Shown here: piece by piece, positions 56,151 through 64,000 of the stretch | Numbering within the stretch: position 1 is the first letter of the stretch | How the letters are laid out: every line of letters starts with the position of its first letter | Source: Novosphingobium sediminis | GTDB lineage: Bacteria > Pseudomonadota > Alphaproteobacteria > Sphingomonadales > Sphingomonadaceae | NCBI RefSeq assembly: GCF_007991615.1 | Contig: NZ_BJYR01000005.1 | Coordinates: 124,001-188,000 of the forward strand | Length of the DNA: 64,000 nucleotides | Direction: 5' to 3' | Position numbers and translations under genes: made by a program | Notes under the pieces: generated by a model | What the model was told of the DNA's origin: nothing | The model's input: the letters and a program-made list of their open reading frames with translations, nothing else | Databases searched by the model: none

Positions 56151-56753
56151 CTATACAGCCAGCGCAGCAACGATCGCGCGGTTGACGATCGCATCGGCAA
56201 GGTCCGCAATGGTCATCGCGCCGGGCATGAGGCGGATCACGCCCTTGCGGCGCATCGAAGCGAAGCCATAGATCGCGGACCAGAAAGCGAGCGTGCGCAA
56301 GTCTGCCACGTCCTCGCCAAGGCCCGGCATGGCGCGGGCGATCTCGCTGCGCAGCGCGGCGTGTCCCTGCTGCTGCAAGGCGAACAGATCCTCATCGAGC
56401 GCGGGATTGGTGAGTTCGCTTTCGTACATGAGATCAACGAGGCGCGGGTTCTCTTGGGCAAAGCGGATGAATTCGGTGCCCATGGCGCGCAGCTTGGCAG
56501 CCGGATCGGCGCGGGATGCAGCGATGCCCTGCGATTGGGCGAGCATCTCTCGGAAGCCATCGAGTGCAAGCGCAAGGAGGAAGGCGCGGCGATCGGGGAA
56601 ATGGTGATAGGGCGCACCAGGCGAGACGCCGACCTGCTGCGCCAGCGTGCGCATCGAAAGGCCGACGTGGCCGTTCGCCTCGATCCACGCGCGGCCGGCC
56701 TTGAGCAGATCGCCCCTCAGATCCTCCTTGTGGTACCGCTTCTTCGTCGACAT
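56151..56753 (-). CDS. TetR/AcrR family regulator
   Basis: 200 residues from the ATG at 56753 (MSTKKRYHKEDL). N-terminal HTH: LLKAGRAWIEANGHVGLSMRTLAQQVGVSPGAPYHHFPDRRAFLLALAL; C-terminal part matches the TetR WHG-type ligand domain (PRLVDLMYESEL). It diverges from the acyl-CoA dehydrogenase gene across a 223-bp gap, and so probably controls it. I see no clear operator palindrome in the gap. Confidence 0.87.
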   Translation of the reverse strand: MSTKKRYHKEDLRGDLLKAGRAWIEANGHVGLSMRTLAQQVGVSPGAPYHHFPDRRAFLLALALDGFREMLAQSQGIAASRADPAAKLRAMGTEFIRFAQENPRLVDLMYESELTNPALDEDLFALQQQGHAALRSEIARAMPGLGEDVADLRTLAFWSAIYGFASMRRKGVIRLMPGAMTIADLADAIVNRAIVAALAV

Positions 56754-56976
56754 GCGCCTTCCCGGTTCGTGCGCAGTCTTAGCCGCCCTGCCGAGGCGTT
56801 GCCAGCGGCTTGAGGCCCTGCAGACCGCCGCCATGCGGTAAGCGCAGGATTACCGGGATCACCGGGCCGGACCATCCCGCGCCGAGTTTTATCTAATCCG
56901 AGGAGTTGATTCGTACCGGCGGCGCCCGCATGGCGGCTTGCACATACCACTCGATTTTCCTGGAAAGGTCCGCACG

Positions 56977-58158
56977 ATGACGATCAGCAGCGAAGCGCTG
57001 GAAATGGCAGCGAAGGTCGAGGCTTTCGTGCGTGAGAAGATTTTCGCCTACGAGCAGGATCCCCGCCGCGACCACCACGGCGCGCCGACCGACGAACTCG
57101 TCATGGAAATGCGCGAACTGGCCCGCGAGGCTGGGGTGCTCACCCCGCACATCCGTCCTGATGGCAGCCACTACAACCAGCGCGAAACGGCGGTCATCCT
57201 GATCAAATCGGGCCTCACCCCGCTGGGCATGCTGGCCTGCAACACGCAGGCGCCGGACGAGGGGAACATGTACCTCATCGGCCATGTCGGCAGCCCGGAC
57301 CTCAAGGAACGGTTCCTGAAACAGTTGGTCGAGGGCCGCGCGCGTTCGGCCTTCCTGATGACCGAGCCGGCGGAACTCAACGGCGCGGGTGCGGACCCTT
57401 CGATGATGCTGACGACCTGCCGCAAGGACGGCAACCACTGGGTGGTGAACGGCAAGAAGTGTTTCATCACCGGGGCCGAGGGCGCCAAGGTCGGCATCGT
57501 GATGGCCAAGTCCGAGGATCCGGACAGCAAGGGCGGCGCGTGCATGTTCCTTGTCGATCTGCCCGATCCCGCGATCCAGATCACCGGCGTGCCGAACACG
57601 ATCGACAGCTCGATGCCCGGCAGCCATGCCGAGATCACCATCGACAACTTGCGCGTGCCCGCTGACCAGATGCTCGGCGATGCGGGCGAAGGCTTCAAGT
57701 ATGCGCAGATCCGCCTTTCCCCGGCGCGCCTCTCGCACTGCATGCGCTGGCTGGGCGGGTGCATGCGCGCGCAGGAGATCGCGCTCGATTATGCCAACCG
57801 CCGCATGGCTTTCGGCAAGCACCTGATCGATCACGAAGGCGTCGGATTCATGCTCGCCGAAAACATGATCGACCTTAAGCAATGCGAACTGATGATCGAC
57901 TGGTGCGCGGGCGTGCTCGATACCGGCTCACTCGGCACGGTCGAAAGCTCGATGACCAAGGTCGCGGTGTCCGAAGCGCTGATGCGCGTGGCCGACAAGT
58001 GCGTGCAGGTGATGGGCGGCATGGGCGTGACCGACAAGACCATCGTCGAGACGATGTTCCGCGAAATCCGCGCCTTCCGCATCTATGATGGCCCGACCGA
58101 AGTCCACAAGTGGAGCCTCGCCAAGAAGCTGCGCCGCGATTGGAAGGCGGCGCAGTAA
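56977..58158 (+). CDS. Acyl-CoA dehydrogenase family protein
   Basis: 393 residues from the ATG at 56977 (AAAGG eight bases upstream). FAD-binding and catalytic regions: SAFLMTEPAELNGAGADPSMM, CFITGAEGAKVGIVMAK, RLSPARLSHCMRWLGGCMRAQEIALDYANRR and VMGGMGVTDKTIVETMFREIRAFRIYDGPTEVHKWSLAKKL. The EVHKW near the end follows the usual catalytic base (YDGPTE). Acts in fatty-acid or side-chain beta-oxidation. Confidence 0.9.
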   Translation: MTISSEALEMAAKVEAFVREKIFAYEQDPRRDHHGAPTDELVMEMRELAREAGVLTPHIRPDGSHYNQRETAVILIKSGLTPLGMLACNTQAPDEGNMYLIGHVGSPDLKERFLKQLVEGRARSAFLMTEPAELNGAGADPSMMLTTCRKDGNHWVVNGKKCFITGAEGAKVGIVMAKSEDPDSKGGACMFLVDLPDPAIQITGVPNTIDSSMPGSHAEITIDNLRVPADQMLGDAGEGFKYAQIRLSPARLSHCMRWLGGCMRAQEIALDYANRRMAFGKHLIDHEGVGFMLAENMIDLKQCELMIDWCAGVLDTGSLGTVESSMTKVAVSEALMRVADKCVQVMGGMGVTDKTIVETMFREIRAFRIYDGPTEVHKWSLAKKLRRDWKAAQ

Positions 58159-58165
58159 GGCGTTT

Positions 58166-59023
58166 CTAAAGCGGCATGTGCTGAACGAGGAAGGCGATCG
58201 CGGCGTCGTTGAAGGCGTCGTTGCGGTCGCCCGCGACCATGTGGCCCGCCCCGCCGACATCGGCGACTTCGAGATGCGGCACAAGTTCGCGGAAGGCGGC
58301 GATCCCGGCATCGCTGACCACATTGCTCTTGAGCCCGCGCACCAGCAGCACCGGCACACCGGTTTCCGCCAGCGAGAGAGCGGAGTTCTGCATCGTCTCG
58401 TGAAAGTCCTCAGGCCGTTCCGACACGATCCGCGGATCCCAGTGCCAATAGAACCGCCCATCCTCCCGCTCGCGCAGATTGCGCATGAGGCCCTTGGGAT
58501 CGCGCGGGCGCGGCCGCTCGGGGTTGTAGGCAGCCACGGCGTCGGCGGCTTCGTCCAGAGTTGCAAAACCGTTGGGATGGGCACGCATGAACCCGACGAT
58601 GCGGTTGATCCCCTCCGGCTCCGGATGGGGCACGATATCGACCAGCACAACCGCCGCGGGCTGGATGGCCGAGGCCACCGCGTGAATCGAGGTCGCCCCG
58701 CCGAGTGAGGCTCCGACCAGCGCGAAAGGCTGTTCAAGCTGCGCCACGATGGCTTCGACATCGGCGACTCGGTCATCGAGCGAATAGGCGCCGGCTTCGG
58801 ACCATTCGCTTTCCCCGTGCCCGCGCAGATCGACATTGATGACGCGGTAGCCGCGCTTCGCGAGGGCCTTCGCCGCGCCGGACCAGCTGTGGCGGGTCTG
58901 CCCGCCGCCGTGCATCAGGATCACGACAGGTGCAGTCATCGGCCCCACATCGTCGGCCACCAGCGCAAGCTGATCGCGCGAGACGATCTTGCGAAGGCGT
59001 CCGTCTTGGCTGGAATTGGTCAT
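58166..59023 (-). CDS. Alpha/beta hydrolase
   Basis: 285 residues. VVILMHGGGQTRHSWSGAAKALAKRGYRVINVDLRGHGES, nucleophile elbow LVGASLGGATSI and the final histidine in VGGAGHMVAGDRN show an intact hydrolase fold. Substrate unknown. Convergent with the acyl-CoA dehydrogenase gene, 7 bp apart. Confidence 0.87.
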   Translation of the reverse strand: MTNSSQDGRLRKIVSRDQLALVADDVGPMTAPVVILMHGGGQTRHSWSGAAKALAKRGYRVINVDLRGHGESEWSEAGAYSLDDRVADVEAIVAQLEQPFALVGASLGGATSIHAVASAIQPAAVVLVDIVPHPEPEGINRIVGFMRAHPNGFATLDEAADAVAAYNPERPRPRDPKGLMRNLREREDGRFYWHWDPRIVSERPEDFHETMQNSALSLAETGVPVLLVRGLKSNVVSDAGIAAFRELVPHLEVADVGGAGHMVAGDRNDAFNDAAIAFLVQHMPL

Positions 59024-59350
59024 CGTGTGGTGGTCACCTCGCTCGCGGAATGCTGCGCCCCCGCCTGTGAGCGCAGCACAGGCTCATCTGCCAGTCGAAT
59101 GTGGTGCCGCGAACCCCCAAAATACCGAGGCGCCGCAATCCGGTTTCACCAAGAGCAATCCAGAATGGCCGCATCGGCCAAGCCAGCGAAACGGATGCGC
59201 CGCCCTTATTGGTGCACAGGCAGATTCGACAGGACGAACCCTAGGCCGAACCCTGATAATCATGCCGGTGGGCTCTATCACCGGACCACGGTGCTGGCAC
59301 CAAACACGGCGGGTACAGACTTGTGCTCCGCCAGCGGAGGGGGAGATCAC
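59024..59350. other. 327-bp divergent intergenic region, no gene
   Basis: Lies between the alpha/beta hydrolase gene (minus) and the HDAC-family gene (plus), so it should hold both promoters. It is less GC-rich in places. GGAGGGGGAGAT before 59351 is a strong ribosome-binding site. I find no tRNA, terminator, repeat copy or convincing operator in it. Confidence 0.5.
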
Positions 59351-60463
59351 ATGAGCGACGCGACGCTGTTTCTGACCGACGAGCGCACTTTCTGGCACTG
59401 CACGGGCGTGCAGGCGCTGTTCTTTCCGATCGGCGATTGGGTCGAGCCGCCTTCGGGCAGCTACGGCGCCGATACGCCTGCCTCGAAGCGTCGCCTGCTC
59501 AATCTGGTACGCGCCTCCGGCCTCGACCAGCATCTTGAGGTGCGCAGCGCCGCACATGCCACGCGCGAGGATCTGCTGCGCATCCACCCCGCCAGCTACA
59601 TCGACGAATTCAAGCGGGTGAGCGATGCCGGCGGCGGCGAGCTCGGCCTGTTCGCGCCGTTCAGCAAGGGCGGCTTCGAACTCGCGACGCTGTCCGCCGG
59701 CCTTGCCATCGAGGCGGTGGATGCCGTCGTCACCGGCCGCGCGCGCAATTCCTATGCGCTGTGCCGGCCGGCCGGGCATCACTGCCTCGCCGATCAGCCA
59801 ATGGGTTTCTGCCTCCTTGCCAATATCCCCATCGCGATCGATGCAGCCAAGGCGAAGCACGGCCTCGGCAAGGTTGCGGTGGTCGATTGGGACGTGCACC
59901 ACGGCAACGGCACGCAGAGCATCTTCTATGATCGCGGCGACGTGCTGACGATCTCGATCCACCAGGACCGCTGCTTCCCGCCGGGCTATTCGGGCCACGA
60001 CGATCGCGGCGAAGGCGAAGGTCTTGGCGCCAACCTCAACGTACCGCTCCCCGCCGGCAGCGGCCATGAGACGTACTTGCGCGCGCTGGACCGCGTCGTG
60101 ATCCCGGCGCTGCAGCGCTATCAGCCCGATCTGATCGTGATCGCCAGCGGCCTCGATGCCAATGCCGCCGATCCGCTCGCGCGGCAGATGCTCCATTCGG
60201 AAAGCTACCGCGAGATGACCGAACGCATGGTCAAGGTGGCGGATGAGCTGTGCGGCGGCCGCCTCGCGGTGGTGCATGAGGGCGGCTATTCGGAAGCCTA
60301 CGTGCCGTTCTGCGGCCACACCCTGATCGAGGCACTGGCGGGCGTGCGCACCGAAGTCGTCGATCCCGAGATGGACTTCTTCGGCCCGCAGCAGCCGGAC
60401 GACCGCATGCTGGCGTTCCACTTCCAGCTGATCGAGGAAATCCGCGAGGGCGCAGGGCTTTAA
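59351..60463 (+). CDS. Histone deacetylase/AcuC/AphA family amidohydrolase
   Basis: 370 residues from the ATG at 59351. Zinc enzyme motifs: CRPAGHHCLADQPMGFCLLANI with the catalytic His pair, VVDWDVHHGNGTQSIFY (zinc Asp and His) and VIASGLDANAADPLARQM (second zinc Asp). FYDRGDVLTISIHQDRCFPPGYSG matches the class II-like bacterial group. Bacterial members deacetylate acetylpolyamines, acetyl-lysine or similar amides. The terminator at 60489-60516 follows. Confidence 0.9.
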   Translation: MSDATLFLTDERTFWHCTGVQALFFPIGDWVEPPSGSYGADTPASKRRLLNLVRASGLDQHLEVRSAAHATREDLLRIHPASYIDEFKRVSDAGGGELGLFAPFSKGGFELATLSAGLAIEAVDAVVTGRARNSYALCRPAGHHCLADQPMGFCLLANIPIAIDAAKAKHGLGKVAVVDWDVHHGNGTQSIFYDRGDVLTISIHQDRCFPPGYSGHDDRGEGEGLGANLNVPLPAGSGHETYLRALDRVVIPALQRYQPDLIVIASGLDANAADPLARQMLHSESYREMTERMVKVADELCGGRLAVVHEGGYSEAYVPFCGHTLIEALAGVRTEVVDPEMDFFGPQQPDDRMLAFHFQLIEEIREGAGL

Positions 60464-60488
60464 GCGCTCGCATCGCGCGAACTGCAGC

Positions 60489-60516
60489 AAGGGTCGGCGG
60501 CAACGCCGGCCCTTTT
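60489..60516 (+). terminator. Intrinsic terminator after the HDAC-family gene
   Basis: AAGGGTCGGCG (60489-60499) pairs with CGCCGGCCCTT (60504-60514) around GCAA, with one U-G pair, and TTTT follows. It separates this gene from the monooxygenase gene. Confidence 0.82.
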
Positions 60517-60671
60517 GCGTTGGCGTCCTAAAATGGCGGTCCCGGCCAGATTGTTGGCGGCTGGCGACGTTGCATCGCACTGCATCCTTGAGTGACATTC
60601 CACACTGCAATCATGCCGCGCCGTACCTCGGCGGCAGGCAGGCCACAGTGGAGCTGGATGTGAGCGAAGTA

Positions 60672-62168
60672 ATGGAAAGACCGCAGCAGGACAGTGCCGG
60701 CAAGACGCAGGATTTCGACGTCCTGATCGTCGGCGCAGGCATCTCCGGCATTGGCAGCGCCTATCACCTCAAGACGCAGAACCCCGACAAGAGCTTCGTG
60801 ATACTCGAAGCCAAGGAGAACATCGGCGGGACTTGGGATACCCACAAGTATCCGGGCGTCCGGTCCGACTCCGATCTCTATACTTTCGGCTATCGCTTCA
60901 AGCCGTGGATCGGCCCGCCGATCGCCACCGCCGAGGAGATCCGCAAGTACCTGCGCGACGTGCTGACCGAGAACGACCTCAACAGCTCGATCCGCTTCGG
61001 CACGCTGATCACGCGCTGTTCGTGGTCGACCGCCGAGAAGCTGTGGACGGTCGAGACGTGCAAGGCCGACGGTTCGGCCGGGCCGACCTACCGCGCCAAT
61101 TTCCTCTGGATGTGCCAGGGCTACTACGACCACAAGAACCCCTACCTGCCCGATTGGCCGGGCATGGGCGATTACAAGGGCCAGCTCATCCACGCCCAGC
61201 TGTGGGACGACAGCGTCGACTATTCCGGCAAGGAAGTCGTCGTGATCGGTTCGGGCGCAACCGCCGCAACGGTGATCCCGGTGCTGGCCGACAAGGCCAA
61301 GCACGTCACCATGCTGCAGCGCTCGCCGACCTACTTCTACTGCTATCCCAACCGCAGCGATCTGGCTGACCGCCTGCGCGAGATCGGCGTGGACGAGGAC
61401 ACCGTGCACCGCTGCGTGCGGCTCGATTACCTCCACAACCTCAAGATGCTCGACCACCGCGCGCGTGAAGAGCCCGACATGGTGTTCGAGGAACTGAAGG
61501 AACTGATCCGCCAGTATGCGGGTCCGGACTTCCAGTTCGAACCGCACTTCACCCCGCGCTACCGCCCGTGGCAGCAGCGCCTCGCGTTCATCCCCGATGG
61601 CGACATGTTCGAGCGCATCCGCGACGGCAAGGTGACCGCGATCACCGACACCATCGATCATTTCACGGCTGACGGGATCAAGCTCGCCTCGGGCGACGAG
61701 CTCAAGGCGGACATCGTCATGGCCGCGACCGGGTTCAAGCTGCTGATGATGGGCGGCATCACGTTCGAAGTGGACGGCAAGGAAGTCGACTGGTCGGAGA
61801 AGGCGACCTATCGCGGCATGATGTTCGAGGGTGTACCCAACATGGTGTGGGTGTTCGGCTATTTCCGCGCGGCATGGACGCTGCGGGTCGATCTGCTTGG
61901 CGATTTCGTGTGCCGGATGCTGCGGCACATGGACGAAAAGGGCGCGAAGGAAGTCAACATCGTGATCCCGCCGGCGCTGGCAAACGAGCCTTTGCTGCCG
62001 TGGATCGAGGACGACAACTTCAATCCCAGCTACCTGATGCGCGATATGGACAAGCTGCCCAAGCGCCTTGGTGAGCAGCCCGAATGGCGCCACACACAAG
62101 ACTACTGGCGCGAGGCTGAAGACATTCCGGCGGTCGATCTGGACGGCGCCGAATTCGCCTACAGCTAA
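60672..62168 (+). CDS. Flavin-containing (Baeyer-Villiger-like) monooxygenase
   Basis: 498 residues from the ATG at 60672; no strong Shine-Dalgarno, and a GTG 27 bases earlier is possible. FAD motif DFDVLIVGAGISGIGSAYHL, NADPH motif EVVVIGSGATAATVIPVLA, and between them YKGQLIHAQLWDD, which fits the Baeyer-Villiger fingerprint F-x-G-x-x-x-H-x-x-x-W-D with Tyr for Phe. Likely inserts oxygen into a ketone or N-hydroxylates a substrate. Converges on the AraC gene. Confidence 0.87.
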   Translation: MERPQQDSAGKTQDFDVLIVGAGISGIGSAYHLKTQNPDKSFVILEAKENIGGTWDTHKYPGVRSDSDLYTFGYRFKPWIGPPIATAEEIRKYLRDVLTENDLNSSIRFGTLITRCSWSTAEKLWTVETCKADGSAGPTYRANFLWMCQGYYDHKNPYLPDWPGMGDYKGQLIHAQLWDDSVDYSGKEVVVIGSGATAATVIPVLADKAKHVTMLQRSPTYFYCYPNRSDLADRLREIGVDEDTVHRCVRLDYLHNLKMLDHRAREEPDMVFEELKELIRQYAGPDFQFEPHFTPRYRPWQQRLAFIPDGDMFERIRDGKVTAITDTIDHFTADGIKLASGDELKADIVMAATGFKLLMMGGITFEVDGKEVDWSEKATYRGMMFEGVPNMVWVFGYFRAAWTLRVDLLGDFVCRMLRHMDEKGAKEVNIVIPPALANEPLLPWIEDDNFNPSYLMRDMDKLPKRLGEQPEWRHTQDYWREAEDIPAVDLDGAEFAYS

Positions 62169-62186
62169 TCTGCGGCGAGGCAGGCC

Positions 62187-63233
62187 TCAGGCGAAGCGAT
62201 TGTTCTTCGTCTGGGCCTGCCGCCGGTATTCCAGCGCACCCATGCCAGACCAGCGCTTGAACGCGCGCGAGAAGCTGGAGGGTTCGGCAAACCCGACCGC
62301 GACGGCGATCTGCTCGATCGCCAGCTGCCCTTCGGCCAGCAATTCACGCGCGCGGCTATAGCGCGCCTCGTCGATCATCGCCGAAAAGCGCGTTCCTTCC
62401 TCGGCCAGCCGCCGGTGCAGCGTGCGTTCGGACAAGGCGAGCATCCGCGCGGCTTCACCCGCGGTCGGAAAGTCGCTCTCGCTGCGGCTGAGGCGCGCGG
62501 CGAGCCGCCCCTTGATCGTGCCGTCAGTCTGTGCGCGGCGCAGGATGCTGTCGCACCGCGAACTGTAAAGCGTGACGAGATCGTGATCCGCCATCGGCAG
62601 TGGCAGCTTCGCCGCACCCGGCTTGAACACCCACTCCGTCTGCTCTGCGTTGAACTGCACCGGGCACGGCAGATGATGGCGCTGCTGTTCCCAATCTGGC
62701 GGCGGCGGAGCGGCGAGCGTGACGCGCTCAAGCGGCAAGTCCCCGCCCATCAGATCGGCCACCAGCGTCCGGATTGCGCCGAGATCGCGGTAGTGCGAGA
62801 AATCATGCAGATCTTCTGACAGCTTTCCGTAGCTGCCGATGAGCGCAAAGGCGCCGTTGGGCGCCGAGGCATAACGGTAGTTGATGAGCGAATAGGTTAG
62901 CGCCTGGCAGCGGCAGGCGATCTGCAGCGCCTCGCCGAGCGTCCGCGAGGTCATCATGGCAAGGCCGAGCTCGCCGAACTTGATCGCCCGATAGCGCAAG
63001 CCGACATCGAACCACATCGTTCGGGCGCCCGCCGTGCAAGCGGCGAACGACTTTTGCAGCTGCAATTCTTCCTGCGCGAGAAGCTGGCCGGAATTGGCGT
63101 CAAGACGCACCGGCCGAATATGGCTGGTGCGGCAAAAATCATCCCAATCAACCCTGGTCTGGCTTGCCAGGGCGCTGCGCATGATCCTCGCGCTCAGGTC
63201 CGGCAACGTCGCGTAGAGTACATTGGAGTCCAT
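62187..63233 (-). CDS. AraC family transcriptional regulator
   Basis: 348 residues from the ATG at 63233, with GGAGGGG upstream. The N-terminal 200 residues match the Arabinose_bd/DUF-type sensor domain of OruR-like regulators (TSRTLGEALQIACRCQALTY), and the C-terminal HTH pair is SDFPTAGEAARMLALSERTLHRRLAEEGTRFSAMID and AIEQIAVAVGFAEPSSFSRAFKRWSGMGALEYRR. It diverges from the esterase gene; regulators of this branch often activate neighbouring lipase, esterase and monooxygenase genes. Confidence 0.9.
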   Translation of the reverse strand: MDSNVLYATLPDLSARIMRSALASQTRVDWDDFCRTSHIRPVRLDANSGQLLAQEELQLQKSFAACTAGARTMWFDVGLRYRAIKFGELGLAMMTSRTLGEALQIACRCQALTYSLINYRYASAPNGAFALIGSYGKLSEDLHDFSHYRDLGAIRTLVADLMGGDLPLERVTLAAPPPPDWEQQRHHLPCPVQFNAEQTEWVFKPGAAKLPLPMADHDLVTLYSSRCDSILRRAQTDGTIKGRLAARLSRSESDFPTAGEAARMLALSERTLHRRLAEEGTRFSAMIDEARYSRARELLAEGQLAIEQIAVAVGFAEPSSFSRAFKRWSGMGALEYRRQAQTKNNRFA

Positions 63234-63458
63234 GCTCCATCCCCTCCTCTTTACCCTTGTGCTGCCTTTTTTGGAGGAACGTAGCGGGCGCTGGCCACAT
63301 CCGTCAATAACTTGGCGCGCAGCGTCATGGTGCGAAGCCCACCATTGGCCTAACTTTCCAAATAGATGGCAGTAGCTTTGGGGGTTATCGTTATTTTCCA
63401 GATGTTTGCCGCGAAGCCAGATTTGACGACACTTGGCGGCCCTGAACAAGCCTTGATG

Positions 63459-63474
63459 TGGCAATCCCTTGCCA
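63459..63474. promoter_or_regulatory. Candidate operator before the esterase gene
   Basis: TGGCAA-TCCC-TTGCCA is a perfect 6-bp inverted repeat 61 bp upstream of the esterase ATG, in the 302-bp gap between the AraC gene and the esterase. It is a possible site for the AraC-type regulator. The rest of that gap (63234-63535) is AT-richer than its surroundings and holds no gene I can support. Confidence 0.4.
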
Positions 63475-63535
63475 AAGCCTGCGCGGCTGTCCGCAGCGGG
63501 CAAAACGTGTTTTTGCAGTTCGCAGGAGCCCTTTG

Positions 63536-64000
63536 ATGGAACAACCGTTTGTCTTGCCGGAAACCGCAGCCGTGCTCGCCGGAATTGCCGAGCAGGGCGG
63601 CCCGCACCTCGCCGACCTTTCGGCGACGGACATGCGCGCGGTCTATCTGCAGATGGGCGCGCTGTTCGATGTGCAGCCGGAAGAAGGCGTGCGCTGGACG
63701 GACATCGATGGGCCAAGCTGCAAGCTGCGCGCCTATTTCCCCGGCGCCGCGGCGGCCGGCCCGGTCGTGCTCTACATGCACGGCGGCGGCTGGGTGATCG
63801 GCGATCTCGAGACGCACCATCCCGTCTGCAGCACCATTGCGGCACTGACCGGGTGCCGCGTCGTCGCCGTCGACTACCGCATGGGGCCCGAGGCCCCCTT
63901 CCCCGCAAGCCATGACGATTGCATCGCAGCAGCAGAGTTCGTGCTCGGGAGCCCGGCAGAGCTTGAAGCACCGGTCACCGGCCTTGCCACGGCGGGCGAC
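63536..64000 (+). CDS. HSL-family alpha/beta hydrolase (esterase/lipase), 3'-truncated by window edge
   Basis: Starts at the ATG at 63536 with AGGAG seven bases upstream; 155 codons are visible and the frame is open to the window end. VLYMHGGGWVIGDLETHHPVC is the HGGGW oxyanion motif of the hormone-sensitive-lipase family, followed by VVAVDYRMGPEAPFPAS. The last residues ATAGD begin the nucleophile motif G-D-S-A-G, cut off here. Divergent from the AraC gene. Confidence 0.88.
   Translation, partial: MEQPFVLPETAAVLAGIAEQGGPHLADLSATDMRAVYLQMGALFDVQPEEGVRWTDIDGPSCKLRAYFPGAAAAGPVVLYMHGGGWVIGDLETHHPVCSTIAALTGCRVVAVDYRMGPEAPFPASHDDCIAAAEFVLGSPAELEAPVTGLATAGD

Overview
This 64 kb, GC-rich window carries most of a photosynthesis gene cluster (PGC) of an aerobic anoxygenic phototrophic alphaproteobacterium. 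Sphingomonadales, close to Novosphingobium or Erythrobacter-like lineages, is the best guess. Reasons are the gene order (bchIDO, crtC, crtF, bchCXYZ-pufBALMC; then bchP-bchG-ppsR-ppaA; then bchFNBHLM-lhaA-puhABC-acsF-puhE-hemA), a type 2 reaction centre with the tetrahaem PufC, no LH2 genes, the O2-dependent cyclase AcsF with no bchE in view, and the short inverted repeat familiar from sphingomonads. Taxonomy is inferred from content, not from a search.

Region 1 (1-14739): Mg-chelatase I and D subunits and BchO, a 45-residue membrane protein, crtC on the opposite strand, crtF, then bchC-bchX-bchY-bchZ running into pufB-pufA-pufL-pufM-pufC and a strong terminator. Region 2 (14959-22177): a small lipoprotein gene, then a minus-strand block: ppaA/aerR (interrupted by an in-frame TAG), ppsR, bchG, a PucC-like carrier, bchP, tspO and a small membrane protein. 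Region 3 (22386-38005): a tightly overlapping plus-strand superoperon from bchF to hemA covering 5-aminolevulinate, Mg-protoporphyrin and chlorophyllide synthesis plus reaction-centre H subunit and assembly factors. A lipoprotein cytochrome c (39797-40312) may be a further electron carrier near the PGC edge.

Region 4 (38086-64000) is chromosomal or accessory DNA: an SDR/SnoaL pair, sulfhydrylase, gamma-glutamyltransferase, acetyltransferase, thioesterase-like protein, two exported amidohydrolases, a glycosyltransferase, cytochrome b561, an HD hydrolase, an FAD oxidoreductase, an EthD/Old Yellow Enzyme pair with Lrp and TetR regulators, acyl-CoA dehydrogenase, alpha/beta hydrolases, an HDAC-family amidohydrolase, a Baeyer-Villiger-like monooxygenase and an AraC regulator divergent from an esterase cut by the window end.

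How it works together: hemA feeds tetrapyrrole synthesis; bchIDH/bchO insert Mg; bchM and acsF build the isocyclic ring; bchLNB, bchF, bchXYZ and bchC lead to bacteriochlorophyllide a; bchG and bchP add and reduce the tail; pufLM/puhA with pufBA form RC-LH1, assembled with LhaA and PuhBCE; PufC supplies electrons. TGT-N12-ACA sites, the PpsR/CrtJ consensus, lie next to or over TTGACA boxes before crtF, bchC, bchG and bchF. The most notable oddities are the broken ppaA antirepressor gene, the inverted crtC with no crtD between it and crtF, two tiny stop/start-coupled ORFs flanking bchZ, and a four-fold GGCC hairpin between pufB and pufA.
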